In this document: piece after piece, positions 33,767-41,615 of the stretch
How positions within the stretch are numbered: the first letter of the stretch is position 1
How the letters are laid out: every line of letters starts with the position of its first letter
From: JAQUBU01 sp036677685
GTDB lineage: Bacteria > Bacillota > Syntrophomonadia > Syntrophomonadales > Syntrophomonadaceae
Length of the DNA stretch: 64,000 nucleotides
Assembly (NCBI GenBank): GCA_036677685.1
Contig: JAVBWA010000007.1
Coordinates: 3,473-67,472 of the forward strand
Reading direction: 5' to 3'
Program-made: the position numbers and the translations under genes
The notes under the pieces: model-generated
Database searches by the model: none
What the model was told of the DNA's origin: nothing
Seen by the model: only the letters and a program-made list of their open reading frames with translations

Positions 33767-35764
33767 ATGAAAAGTATAGGTGCGCGTTTATCTATTCACA
33801 TGGCTATTGCTATTCTACTATTTTCTGGTGGTCTTGGCCTTATAACATATTATACGGCATCGTCCGCACTTATGAGTAATATCGAACAAAGTGTATCAGC
33901 CAAGGCTGAAGATGCCACCCAGTTGGTCAGCAGTCAACTATCCACCCGCTTATCGGTACTGGAGACCATTGCCAATCAAGACAGCATAAAAAGTATGGAT
34001 TGGAATAAACAACTGCAGGTTTTACAGGTTGAGAATCAGCGCCTGGCTTATAAAATGATGGGGGTTGCCGGTCTCGATGGACAGGTTCGCACCACGGCAG
34101 GTTCCATCACCAATCTGAGCGACCGCGATTATTTTGCCCAAGCCCTTGCAGGCCAAAGTGCCATATCCGATCCTTTGACCAGCAAGCTGGATGGCAGTTA
34201 TATCATAATGATGGTAACTCCTATAAAAAATTATGATGGGAAATTGGTTGGCGTACTTGCTGCCGCTGCCGATGCATCTTTTCTAAATCAGACCATTGCC
34301 CAGATAAAGTTTGGCGAAACTGGTTATGGCTACATGCTTAACGGGCAGGGCAGCGTAATCGCCCATCCCAAAAAGGAAATGGTTTTAAAACAGTACAATC
34401 CGATCGCTGAAGCGCAAAAAGATCACAAACTGGATCCCTTGGCCAACCTGGTCAAAGAAATGATCAAAGGCAAACCCGGTTATGGCAAATACCTATGGAC
34501 AGACGGGGTGGATAAATTTATGGGCTTTGCCCCGGTCAAAGGCACCGGGTGGTCGATTGCGGTTACCGGACCCCAAAATGAAGTCCTGTCCGGGCTAGCA
34601 GCCATGAAGATGCGGGTTGGAATAGCCGGGTTAATTTTCTTGTTGCTAGGTATAGGTATTTCCATTTATCTAGGCCGTCTTTTATCCAAACCCATAAAAG
34701 CGGCCGCCCAGCACGCTCAGTTGATTGCCGAAGGAGACTTGAGTGTGGAAATACCTCTGGAATACCTGGACCACCAGGATGAACTGGGTTACCTTTCGCG
34801 GGGCTTGGACAACATGATTAAATCCTTGCGAAACATGATGCTGGAGATATCCATCGGTTCTCAAGAGGTAGCAGCGTCAAGCCAGGAACTGGCAGCTTCG
34901 GGTGAAAGTATTGCTTCAACGATGCATGATATTTCATCTTCCACCCAGGAAATTGCCGCCGGCATGGCTGAAATATCCTCGGCCAGCGAGGAAGTAACTT
35001 CTTCCGGTGAAGAGATTTCGTCGGCCCTGTCTCTGGCCAATCAAGACGCGGAAAATGGTTATGTTGAGTCCCAAAAGATGGAGAAACGGGCTTTACGCAT
35101 GCAGGAAGGAGCAAAAAGCTCCAAAAAGGTTGCTGAGAATGTTTACGAAACCATAAAAAGCAAACTCTTGCAGGCTATCGAAGATGCCAAAGTTGTGGAG
35201 CAAATCTCTGAACTGGCGGAAAATATTTCGAGCATTGCCAATCAAACCAACCTGTTGGCTTTAAATGCAGCGATTGAAGCAGCCAGGGCCGGTGAACAGG
35301 GCAAAGGGTTTGCGGTAGTTGCCGAAGAGGTTAGAAATTTGGCGGAAAATTCTGCGGCTGCCGTCGATGGCATCCAGGACATGACTGAACAGGTTCAAAA
35401 ATCAATCACTAATTTAATAAGCTATGCCAATGAGTTGCTTAATTTCATTAACACCGATATAATCCGCGACTATGGCTCAATGGTAACCATATGCACCCGT
35501 TACAAGGATGACAGCGATTTGGTAGTTGATCTGACCGAAAAGCTTAACCATCATACCCAGAAAGTAATGGTGGCGATGGAATCCATTAATCAGTCCATAG
35601 AATCAACCACCAAAGCCATCAAAGACAGCAGTTCAGGTTCGCAAAGAATAGCGGGAGGCAGCCAGGCAGCAGCCATGGCCGCTCAGGAAATCAGCGAAGC
35701 ATCTGCCCGGATGGCTGAAAATGCCGAAAAATTAAACCTGCTAATCGATAAGTTCAAATTGTAA
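33767..35764 (+). CDS. Methyl-accepting chemotaxis protein (Cache sensor)
   Basis: 665 residues from the ATG at 33767, which lies 6 nt after AGGAGGG; an upstream TTG would swallow that site. Topology: helix 1 (residues 7-30), a double-Cache-like extracellular sensor at about 35-275 with SDRDYFAQALAGQ and GYGYMLNGQGSVIAHPKKE, and helix 2 (IAGLIFLLLGIGISIYLG). A HAMP domain and a methyl-accepting signalling domain follow, whose tip reads NQTNLLALNAAIEAARAGEQ. Its signalling domain has a roughly 40-residue insertion of Ser/Ala/Glu heptads compared with the first chemoreceptor. It is monocistronic, with a perfect terminator behind it. The ligand is unknown. Confidence 0.95.
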   Translation: MKSIGARLSIHMAIAILLFSGGLGLITYYTASSALMSNIEQSVSAKAEDATQLVSSQLSTRLSVLETIANQDSIKSMDWNKQLQVLQVENQRLAYKMMGVAGLDGQVRTTAGSITNLSDRDYFAQALAGQSAISDPLTSKLDGSYIIMMVTPIKNYDGKLVGVLAAAADASFLNQTIAQIKFGETGYGYMLNGQGSVIAHPKKEMVLKQYNPIAEAQKDHKLDPLANLVKEMIKGKPGYGKYLWTDGVDKFMGFAPVKGTGWSIAVTGPQNEVLSGLAAMKMRVGIAGLIFLLLGIGISIYLGRLLSKPIKAAAQHAQLIAEGDLSVEIPLEYLDHQDELGYLSRGLDNMIKSLRNMMLEISIGSQEVAASSQELAASGESIASTMHDISSSTQEIAAGMAEISSASEEVTSSGEEISSALSLANQDAENGYVESQKMEKRALRMQEGAKSSKKVAENVYETIKSKLLQAIEDAKVVEQISELAENISSIANQTNLLALNAAIEAARAGEQGKGFAVVAEEVRNLAENSAAAVDGIQDMTEQVQKSITNLISYANELLNFINTDIIRDYGSMVTICTRYKDDSDLVVDLTEKLNHHTQKVMVAMESINQSIESTTKAIKDSSSGSQRIAGGSQAAAMAAQEISEASARMAENAEKLNLLIDKFKL

Positions 35765-35771
35765 ATATCGT

Positions 35772-35806
35772 AAAAAGTGAGGGGTAAAATTTACCCCTCA
35801 CTTTTT
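35772..35806. terminator. Bidirectional terminator
   Basis: AAAAAGTGAGGGGTAAA is followed at once by its exact reverse complement, giving a nearly loopless perfect palindrome with T-runs on both strands. It ends the chemoreceptor (+) and the small gene at 35816 (-). Confidence 0.9.
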
Positions 35807-35815
35807 ATATACTTT

Positions 35816-36115
35816 TTATATATAGAGGCTCAGTATAATTAATAACAGCCCCTCTTCCCTTATCTCATAGCTTGTTTTGGACGGTTCCTCTGCATCATCG
35901 TTCTTGTATATCTCGTGTTCATTGCCAATAGCCTTGACATCCAGATCAATTCCTAATGTTATATATCCTTCTTCGTCCTTTTCCACCCTTAATTTCTCAA
36001 GCTTTTTTTTCCTGACCCCCAAACCTATTCCCGTACTTAAATAAACCTCGACTTCGGCTGATTTGCTCTGGTTAATGTCGCTGATTAATTCATCCAGGCC
36101 AATTTGTCTTTCCAA
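35816..36115 (-). CDS. Uncharacterised small acidic protein (99 residues)
   Basis: I do not recognise it. The sequence is highly charged (for example KKKLEKLRVEKDEEG), with short alternating hydrophobic stretches suggestive of beta strands (AEVEVYLSTGIGLGV, YITLGIDLDVKAIG) and a hydrophobic end, LLLIILSLYI. It lies 29 bp after the histidine kinase gene on the same strand and is closed by a terminator, so it is probably the last gene of the two-component operon. A downstream target or accessory sensor is possible. Confidence 0.65.
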   Translation of the reverse strand: MERQIGLDELISDINQSKSAEVEVYLSTGIGLGVRKKKLEKLRVEKDEEGYITLGIDLDVKAIGNEHEIYKNDDAEEPSKTSYEIREEGLLLIILSLYI

Positions 36116-36144
36116 GTTAATCCCCCTCTTTTATCTCTATATTA

Positions 36145-37587
36145 TTATTGCCATTCCGGCAACAATTGCTTGGTTTGGCTCAAATCCCGGTCCTGCGGCA
36201 GGGTAAAGAAAAACTCGCTTCCCTGCCCGGGTTCACTCTCCACCCAGATTTTGCCGCCATGAGCTTCCACATAACCACGGGCAATCGCCAGACCCAGCCC
36301 GGTGCCTCCAGCCTGGCGGCTGCGGCTGGCATCGACCCGGTAAAATCTTTCGAAAACCTTTTCCCGGTCTTCGGAAGCAATACCCGGCCCGTTGTCCTTC
36401 ACCATAAAAAGTATTCCCGTTCCGCTTTTCCTCAGTTTCAGCCCTACCTTGCCTCCCCTTTCCACATGGCGCATCGCGTTGCTTAAAAGGTTAATCAATA
36501 TCTGGGTCAAGCGCTGGGAATCAGCTTTAATATAATCGATTTGCGGCTCGATATCTACTTCAAAGTTTATCATGTCGGCTTCCATAGCCAGACGCAGGGG
36601 TGCAATCAGATCAAGCAATTCAGCCGGTCTGAACAAGTCCCATTTTAGTTCCAGAGCCCCGGCCTCGGCCAGACCCAGGTTTTCCAAATCTTTTACCAGC
36701 CTGCTAAGCCGGATGACTTCATCCACCAAACTGCTGCTTATCTCTTCCCCGGGCTGTAATCTTCCGCTTTGTATGGCTTCCAGCTGCCCCCGTAAAATGC
36801 TGAGCGGAGTCCTTAGCTCATGAGCAATACTGGCCATCATATTTGTGCGATTTACTTCATTCTGGCTGAGTTTATCGGCCATCAAGTTAAAATCGCAGCC
36901 CAAAGAATATAATTCCTTATCTCCTTTAGGTTCAACCCGAACCCCCAAATTGCCGCGCGCCAAATCATGAATCCCCGCCGACAATTCAGCCAGCGGGCCA
37001 CTGATGCGCCGCGCCAACAGCCACCCCACCATTAAGGCCAAAAGCGATACCACCAGTATACTCCAATAAATCTGCCTGGAAATGCTGCTCAGGAAAGCAT
37101 TTTCCAGGCTGCTCACGCCAGTTTGAAGAGGACTGGAGATAAAAAGGGTTCCTATTTCCTCCCCGGTTTTGCTGATAAGGGAAGCGGAATTAGACCTATC
37201 CCCTTGTCCGCTTAGCTTCTCACCCAAACTCAAAGTATAGGAATCTGCAACAATGGTGCCGGATCGGTCAGTAAGCAGAATTCTTCTGCCCTGAACCCCC
37301 ATGTGCATGTTGTTTTTCCCGTTGCCGTAACCCATGCCCATACCTCTTCCCATCCCCGACGTGCCGGGCATAAGTTCCTGAATTCCCTGCAAGCTTCCAT
37401 TTTCATTATAATAAGCGGTAATTTGATTGCTGTATTCTTGAATCAAAGCTTGATTACCGCTGTCGATATAGCTGGCAAACTGTTTCTTGCTTATATAAAG
37501 GGTCATCATTCCTGAAACGCTGGTTGCCAACACCGCCACCAGGATAATTATGATGGTTATGCGGCCGGTTAAACTGGATCTAAGCAT
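36145..37587 (-). CDS. Membrane sensor histidine kinase (OmpR-linked type)
   Basis: About 480 residues. Two membrane helices (residues 8-30 and about 165-188) flank a short extracellular sensor with an unusual Gly/Met-rich stretch, GMGRGMGMGYGNGKNNMHMG, which might bind metal ions such as copper. A HAMP domain follows, then HisKA with SIAHELRTPLSILRGQLEA (phosphorylated His) and a HATPase_c domain with N (LINLLSNAMRH), G1 (VKDNGPGIA), F and G2 (GGTGLGLAIARGYVEAHGG) boxes. The ATG at 37587 overlaps no upstream sequence and begins 1 bp after the response regulator stop. Metal sensing is inference from composition. Confidence 0.94.
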   Translation of the reverse strand: MLRSSLTGRITIIIILVAVLATSVSGMMTLYISKKQFASYIDSGNQALIQEYSNQITAYYNENGSLQGIQELMPGTSGMGRGMGMGYGNGKNNMHMGVQGRRILLTDRSGTIVADSYTLSLGEKLSGQGDRSNSASLISKTGEEIGTLFISSPLQTGVSSLENAFLSSISRQIYWSILVVSLLALMVGWLLARRISGPLAELSAGIHDLARGNLGVRVEPKGDKELYSLGCDFNLMADKLSQNEVNRTNMMASIAHELRTPLSILRGQLEAIQSGRLQPGEEISSSLVDEVIRLSRLVKDLENLGLAEAGALELKWDLFRPAELLDLIAPLRLAMEADMINFEVDIEPQIDYIKADSQRLTQILINLLSNAMRHVERGGKVGLKLRKSGTGILFMVKDNGPGIASEDREKVFERFYRVDASRSRQAGGTGLGLAIARGYVEAHGGKIWVESEPGQGSEFFFTLPQDRDLSQTKQLLPEWQ

Positions 37588-37588
37588 G

Positions 37589-38275
37589 CTAACTTCCTTC
37601 CTCCAGCAATTTATAACCCGCACCGTACACTGTCTTAACTCTAACCCCGGATTCCCCCACCGCCTCCATTTTTCGCCGCAGATTGTTAATGTGCGTATCT
37701 ATGGTTCGTTCGTAACCTTCATAAATGTCCCCATATATTCTCTCCAGTATCTGTAAGCGGGAAAATACTTGTCCGGGATGTTCAGCCAATAAAGCCAGAA
37801 CTTTAAACTCGGTGGTAGTGAGGTTTAAAACCTCATTATTAAGGGTTATTTCCTGCCGCAAAAAATCAACCTTCAAGCCTTTGACGGCCGCCGTTATTTT
37901 TTCTTCCCCGCCTTTGCTGCGCCGTAGCACCGCACGAACTCGCGCGCTCAACTCGCGAGGTGAAAATGGTTTGCTCATATAATCATCAGCACCCAATTCC
38001 AGCCCCAGGAGTTTATCAATTTCGTCTCCCCGCGCGGTCAGCATGATTACCGGAGTATTGTCAACAGCCCGAATCCTTTTTAAAACTTCCATACCTGACA
38101 GTTGCGGGAGCATGATATCTAGAATTACGAGATCGGGTCCGAATGCCTGGAATGATTCAACCGCCTCCAGCCCGTCACCGGCGGTAAGCACCCGAAAGCC
38201 CTCCGCTGTAAAATGCTGTACCAGCAGGTTTTTAATTTGATTCTCGTCCTCAACAATCAGCAGAGTATTAACCAT
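37589..38275 (-). CDS. OmpR/PhoB-family response regulator
   Basis: 228 residues from the ATG at 38275, after AGGAGAG. The receiver domain has VEDE at residues 8-11, the phosphorylated Asp in LVILDIMLPQ, a Thr in MLTARGDEID and Lys in YMSKPFSPRELSAR. The C-terminal winged helix ends with RTIDTHINNLRRKM and KTVYGAGYKL. It is the first gene of a three-gene unit with the kinase and a small unknown protein. The target genes are not visible; the adjacent nitroreductase (50 bp upstream, same strand) could be co-transcribed. Confidence 0.95.
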   Translation of the reverse strand: MVNTLLIVEDENQIKNLLVQHFTAEGFRVLTAGDGLEAVESFQAFGPDLVILDIMLPQLSGMEVLKRIRAVDNTPVIMLTARGDEIDKLLGLELGADDYMSKPFSPRELSARVRAVLRRSKGGEEKITAAVKGLKVDFLRQEITLNNEVLNLTTTEFKVLALLAEHPGQVFSRLQILERIYGDIYEGYERTIDTHINNLRRKMEAVGESGVRVKTVYGAGYKLLEEGS

Positions 38276-38325
38276 CTTTGCTCTCCTGTTCAACTTTTAA
38301 CTCTGAGTAGATACAGATAATATAA

Positions 38326-38895
38326 CTATTCCACCCACCGTATTTTACTCTTTAGTTCCGGGTCCAATCTTTCCGGTGCGATAGGAGCCATATCTGGAAA
38401 GCCGATAGGAGTTACCGCCACAATTTCTTTATCATCACCAATGTCGAGAATTTTTCTCATTCCGGCTTCATCACGCAACGGTCCGGTCATCCAACAGCTT
38501 CCCAGGCCCTCGGCCCGGGCGGCCAGCAGCAAGTTTTCGAAAGCGGCGCTTACGCTCTCCAGATGCATTTTACGGATAGAATCATCCTTGCTGGCCTGGG
38601 TTAATGCTACTATAATAAGCGGGCTGCCTCCAAAATCGCGTGCAAATTTGAGAAACGTTTCTTTTCGTGCCGGATCCCAATCACGAGTGTAGCTTTCCAT
38701 AAATCGGGCATAACTTTCTCCAAGCATATTCTTCTTGGGACCGCTGACCACGATGAATTCCCATTGCTGCATATTCATCCCTGAAGGGGCCCAATTAGCA
38801 GCATCGAGGATTTTCAGCAGAGTTTCCTTAGGTATCATATCAGGTTTGTATTTCCGTATAGCGCGGCGGGAATAAACCACTTCGTAAAAATCCAT
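38326..38895 (-). CDS. Nitroreductase-family FMN oxidoreductase
   Basis: 189 residues of the NfsA/NfnB superfamily, flavoenzymes that reduce nitro compounds, quinones or enones with NAD(P)H. FMN-binding signatures are visible: RRAIRKYKPDMIP at residue 10, WAPSGMNMQQWEF near residue 35, and the closing VAVTPIGFPDMAP. There is no ferredoxin-like extension. It lies just upstream of the response regulator on the same strand. The substrate cannot be predicted. Confidence 0.92.
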   Translation of the reverse strand: MDFYEVVYSRRAIRKYKPDMIPKETLLKILDAANWAPSGMNMQQWEFIVVSGPKKNMLGESYARFMESYTRDWDPARKETFLKFARDFGGSPLIIVALTQASKDDSIRKMHLESVSAAFENLLLAARAEGLGSCWMTGPLRDEAGMRKILDIGDDKEIVAVTPIGFPDMAPIAPERLDPELKSKIRWVE

Positions 38896-39006
38896 TTCTA
38901 ATTTCCCCTTCCATATATATCTTTTTTCTTATTCTTTTCTTATCACAGTTCCCCCAATTAATCAACTTTTTCGAATTATTACCGCATCTTCAGGAAAAGA
39001 TAGCTT

Positions 39007-39141
39007 AAACGAGGCGAAAAGATGTCTCCCGCTTCTTTAAGTGGTCGGATTCCTATTAACAATACAGGCAGCGGGTTCTAATCCCCCGCCTCCTTGCAGC
39101 GGTGTGTTGAAGCTGCTCCGCAGTTTCTTCTGATGCTTAAA
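39007..39141 (-). repeat. Dispersed structured repeat, copy 5 (reverse orientation)
   Basis: Read on the minus strand it starts GTTTAAGCATCAGAAGAAACT and has the 5' hairpin (GAAACTGC/GCAGCTTC), GGCGGGGGATTAGAACCCGC, a CCACTT/AAGCGG hairpin, and ends CGCCTCGTTTAAGC. The TTTAAGC after the end is the beginning of a further unit, as at the junctions of the tandem pairs. It lies between divergent nitroreductase and lipoprotein genes; otherwise nothing was found in this 298-bp gap. Confidence 0.8.
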
Positions 39142-39193
39142 CCGCTTATTTAATACATCGCAAACCGATTATTAATGCTTAGAGGTGATTAAC

Positions 39194-40165
39194 TTGCATA
39201 AAAACAAATATCTATGGGTCTTGATTTTTATATCCTTGACCATGATGATTCTTCTGCCAGCTTGTTCAAAAAAGCAATCCGCATCAAAAAAACCGCAAAC
39301 TTCATCAATGGGTCAAAAGCCGAAGGCTCCACCTGAAATTCAAAAAATTCAGGATGAAATCGATATGCTTATTGCAGAACTGGACAAAAACATCAAGCAG
39401 AAAAAAGCATCGCCGATTGAACAGTCGGCCCAGTTGGAACCCCAGGGGCAACAGGGACAACAGGGGGGCGGCATGTCGGGGAATCAGTCGCAGCAAAGCC
39501 AGTCCTCCGGGCAATCAAAAGGCCAAAAACAAGGAGGGCAGTCCTCGGGTGATCAGGGACAGCAATCGCAAAATGCTATGCAGTCACAAACCGGTATGCA
39601 GACCCAAGGCCAAGAAAATGTATGGCAGAAAGCCGATAAAAGCCTCAAGAGCATCCATCAAAGCTGGAATAAGCTCGAACCGGAAGCGATCAAGGCTGGC
39701 TTGCAAGTTAAAGCACGGAACGATTTTGAGAAGGGACTGGAGGATCTAACGTTAAATGTCGGGCAGCAAAAAACTGAAGAAAGCCTTATGGCAGCCGTTA
39801 GTCTTTATAAGTATTTTGCGGAACTGGCCATGGTGTTTGCTATGTCGACTCCCCCTGACTTTTTCCAGGTTAAATACGAGATCATGGCCGCAATTACCGA
39901 AGCCGCGAAAATGGATTGGACTGCCGCCCAAAAACGTCTTCCCAATATTCAAGAACACTGGAATAATTTGAAAGTCCAGGCTCAGGGGATGGACACCAAG
40001 CTCCTGAACCAATGCGAGTTTTCCATCCATGATCTCAGGAACGCTATTACGGCCAAACAATCGGACCTGGTCATAATCAAGGGTGAGATCGTGATGAACA
40101 ACCTGAAACAACTTGAAAACAAACTGTCCAAAATGCCGCAGGGGCAAGGTCAAAGCAAAGGCTAG
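39194..40165 (+). CDS. Gln/Ser/Gly-rich lipoprotein of unknown function
   Basis: The signal peptide ends in MILLPACSKK (lipobox LPAC, Cys near residue 23), so the protein should be lipid-anchored outside the membrane. Residues 30-75 are Lys-rich and partly helical. Residues 80-145 are a low-complexity Gln/Gly/Ser region (QGQQGQQGGGMSGNQSQQSQ and similar). The rest is helical (WQKADKSLKSIHQSWNKLEP) and ends in another GQGQ tail. The TTG at 39194 stands 5 nt after AGAGGTGA; GTG at 39185 overlaps it. The tail is cut by a TAG, after which the same GQSQGQG pattern continues for seven codons to a TAA, suggesting a recent nonsense change. Confidence 0.85.
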   Translation: MHKNKYLWVLIFISLTMMILLPACSKKQSASKKPQTSSMGQKPKAPPEIQKIQDEIDMLIAELDKNIKQKKASPIEQSAQLEPQGQQGQQGGGMSGNQSQQSQSSGQSKGQKQGGQSSGDQGQQSQNAMQSQTGMQTQGQENVWQKADKSLKSIHQSWNKLEPEAIKAGLQVKARNDFEKGLEDLTLNVGQQKTEESLMAAVSLYKYFAELAMVFAMSTPPDFFQVKYEIMAAITEAAKMDWTAAQKRLPNIQEHWNNLKVQAQGMDTKLLNQCEFSIHDLRNAITAKQSDLVIIKGEIVMNNLKQLENKLSKMPQGQGQSKG

Positions 40166-40207
40166 GGCCAGAGTCAAGGCCAGGGATAAAATGATAAAAA
40201 GCCAAGA

Positions 40208-40257
40208 GAGCACCTCGTACGACCCGGTAAAGGGTTTAGAGGTGCTCCCCGTCTTTT
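40208..40257. terminator. Terminator between convergent genes
   Basis: GAGCACCTC pairs with GAGGTGCTC, with an inner GACCC/GGGTT stem, followed by CCCGTCTTTT on the plus strand. It serves the Gln-rich lipoprotein and lies 50 bp past the end of the convergent SLH gene. Confidence 0.75.
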
Positions 40258-40308
40258 GATACGATTTTTCAATTACTTGGCAATAAGGGCAGTTGCTTCC
40301 CGCCTTAT

Positions 40309-41340
40309 TTAAGGCATCAAGCTTCCGCTGTAGGTTTCCAGGCTGCGCTGCAAAAGGGATACAGCTTCTCCTTTACTGAGGAGTTTACTTGGTTGAAAAC
40401 TGCCGTCAGCATAACCGGAAATAAGGCCGCTCGCATAGGCGGAGTTAATATCATATTCGGCCCAGGCGGGTATGGTGTCAACAAACATAGCCCGGCCACC
40501 TTGAGCCGGAAACATTCTGCCCAGTAATGACGCGGCTTCGACACGGCTTATATAATCATGGGGCCGGAGCAAACTTGTACCATTCCCGTAAAGCCAGCCA
40601 GCCTTGTTTATTACATTAATATCATACAAATCTACCGGATCAAGACCGGCGGTATCACTAAATGCTACAGTGCGGTCCTCTGCCGAACTGGCGGGAGTAG
40701 GAGAAAAAAGTTCAACCATGCCGGCCAGGGTTTGGAAAAATTCCAGCCTGCTTATATTTTCATCCGGCTTGGCCGTATATTCTTCAACTTTTTGCACAAA
40801 AGGCGCAACCCGAACCATACTATAATTCTCCTGATTGAACAGAAAATCTATGGTCATAATCGGGGCACGGCTATCTATATTGCTTATTTCGATCGTAAGT
40901 GATCTTGGTGTTGCCGTCACGAACTTTATTCCCGGTAATCCGTTCTGTTTGGCAATCTGGTTTTTTTGCCCATCCACCATATCTGGAGAATCTACATATT
41001 TTTGAAGATTTGAAGTATTGGGAGTCTGCATATAAGCAGTCCCGGTCGGCAGGGTAATCATTATCTTCTGCCCCACCTGCAGGGGAACCGCAATACCGGG
41101 TTTGCCGATTATCCTGATAGTTCCAAGTTCCCGGTTAGGCCCAGCGTTAACTGTAGGCGCATTGAGTACGCTATTAACCGTATTTCCCGCACTGCCACCC
41201 GCCCCCTCAGGATTATCAGGATCACAAATACTTACTTCCAAATTCGTATCAGCTTGCACCGAAGCAGGGAATAACACCACCAGCATAAAAGCCAGCATGG
41301 TCCAAATGAGTGTTTTCTTCCTAGCTAACCTAAATAACAA
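40309..41340 (-). CDS. Secreted S-layer-homology domain protein
   Basis: 343 residues. The signal peptide (LIWTMLAFMLVVLFPASVQA) is followed by an unassigned beta-rich domain at about residues 32-190 (GTIRIIGKPGIAVPLQVGQK). Two to three SLH repeats occupy residues 200-335, seen as FFQTLAGMVELF, RPHDYISRVEAASLLGRMF and SGYADGSFQPSKLLSKGEAV. SLH domains bind pyruvylated secondary wall polymer, so the protein is wall-attached. It starts with TTG, 7 nt after AAGGAGG. It is a single gene; the N-terminal domain's function is unknown. Confidence 0.9.
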   Translation of the reverse strand: MLFRLARKKTLIWTMLAFMLVVLFPASVQADTNLEVSICDPDNPEGAGGSAGNTVNSVLNAPTVNAGPNRELGTIRIIGKPGIAVPLQVGQKIMITLPTGTAYMQTPNTSNLQKYVDSPDMVDGQKNQIAKQNGLPGIKFVTATPRSLTIEISNIDSRAPIMTIDFLFNQENYSMVRVAPFVQKVEEYTAKPDENISRLEFFQTLAGMVELFSPTPASSAEDRTVAFSDTAGLDPVDLYDINVINKAGWLYGNGTSLLRPHDYISRVEAASLLGRMFPAQGGRAMFVDTIPAWAEYDINSAYASGLISGYADGSFQPSKLLSKGEAVSLLQRSLETYSGSLMP

Positions 41341-41363
41341 AGTTATCCCTCCTTATAAGGTAA

Positions 41364-41463
41364 GGGGACACACCCCTTATTCCCATATCTCACCATTTTA
41401 TCTGGTTTTACCATCATACAACTCTATTTCAACCCGACTGTTGTATGCCCAGGCAATGTCCCC
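41364..41463. repeat. Possible small element bounded by GGGGACA/TGTCCCC
   Basis: GGGGACA (41364-41370) and TGTCCCC (41457-41463) form 7-bp terminal inverted repeats around about 86 bp, and a second GGGTGT/ACACCC pairing lies next to the first. GGGGACA-bounded REP-like elements are common in Firmicutes. There is only one copy in the window, so this is weak. Confidence 0.3.
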
Positions 41464-41615
41464 ATTTAATAGATATACGCATCCGCCAACTCTGATCTTA
41501 CTTAAAAAACTCATTTATTTTAACAAAAGCCCATATATGTTTATTAAAATTTGACCGTTTTCTGATATGTAGGGAATATTCGCTGCTAGCAATAATGAAT
41601 CCTCTTCTTTCCGGA

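Noticed and set aside
39305..39514. Minus-strand frames inside the Gln-rich lipoprotein gene
   Set aside because: The repetitive CAA/CAG/GGC codons create long leucine-rich shadow frames on the other strand.
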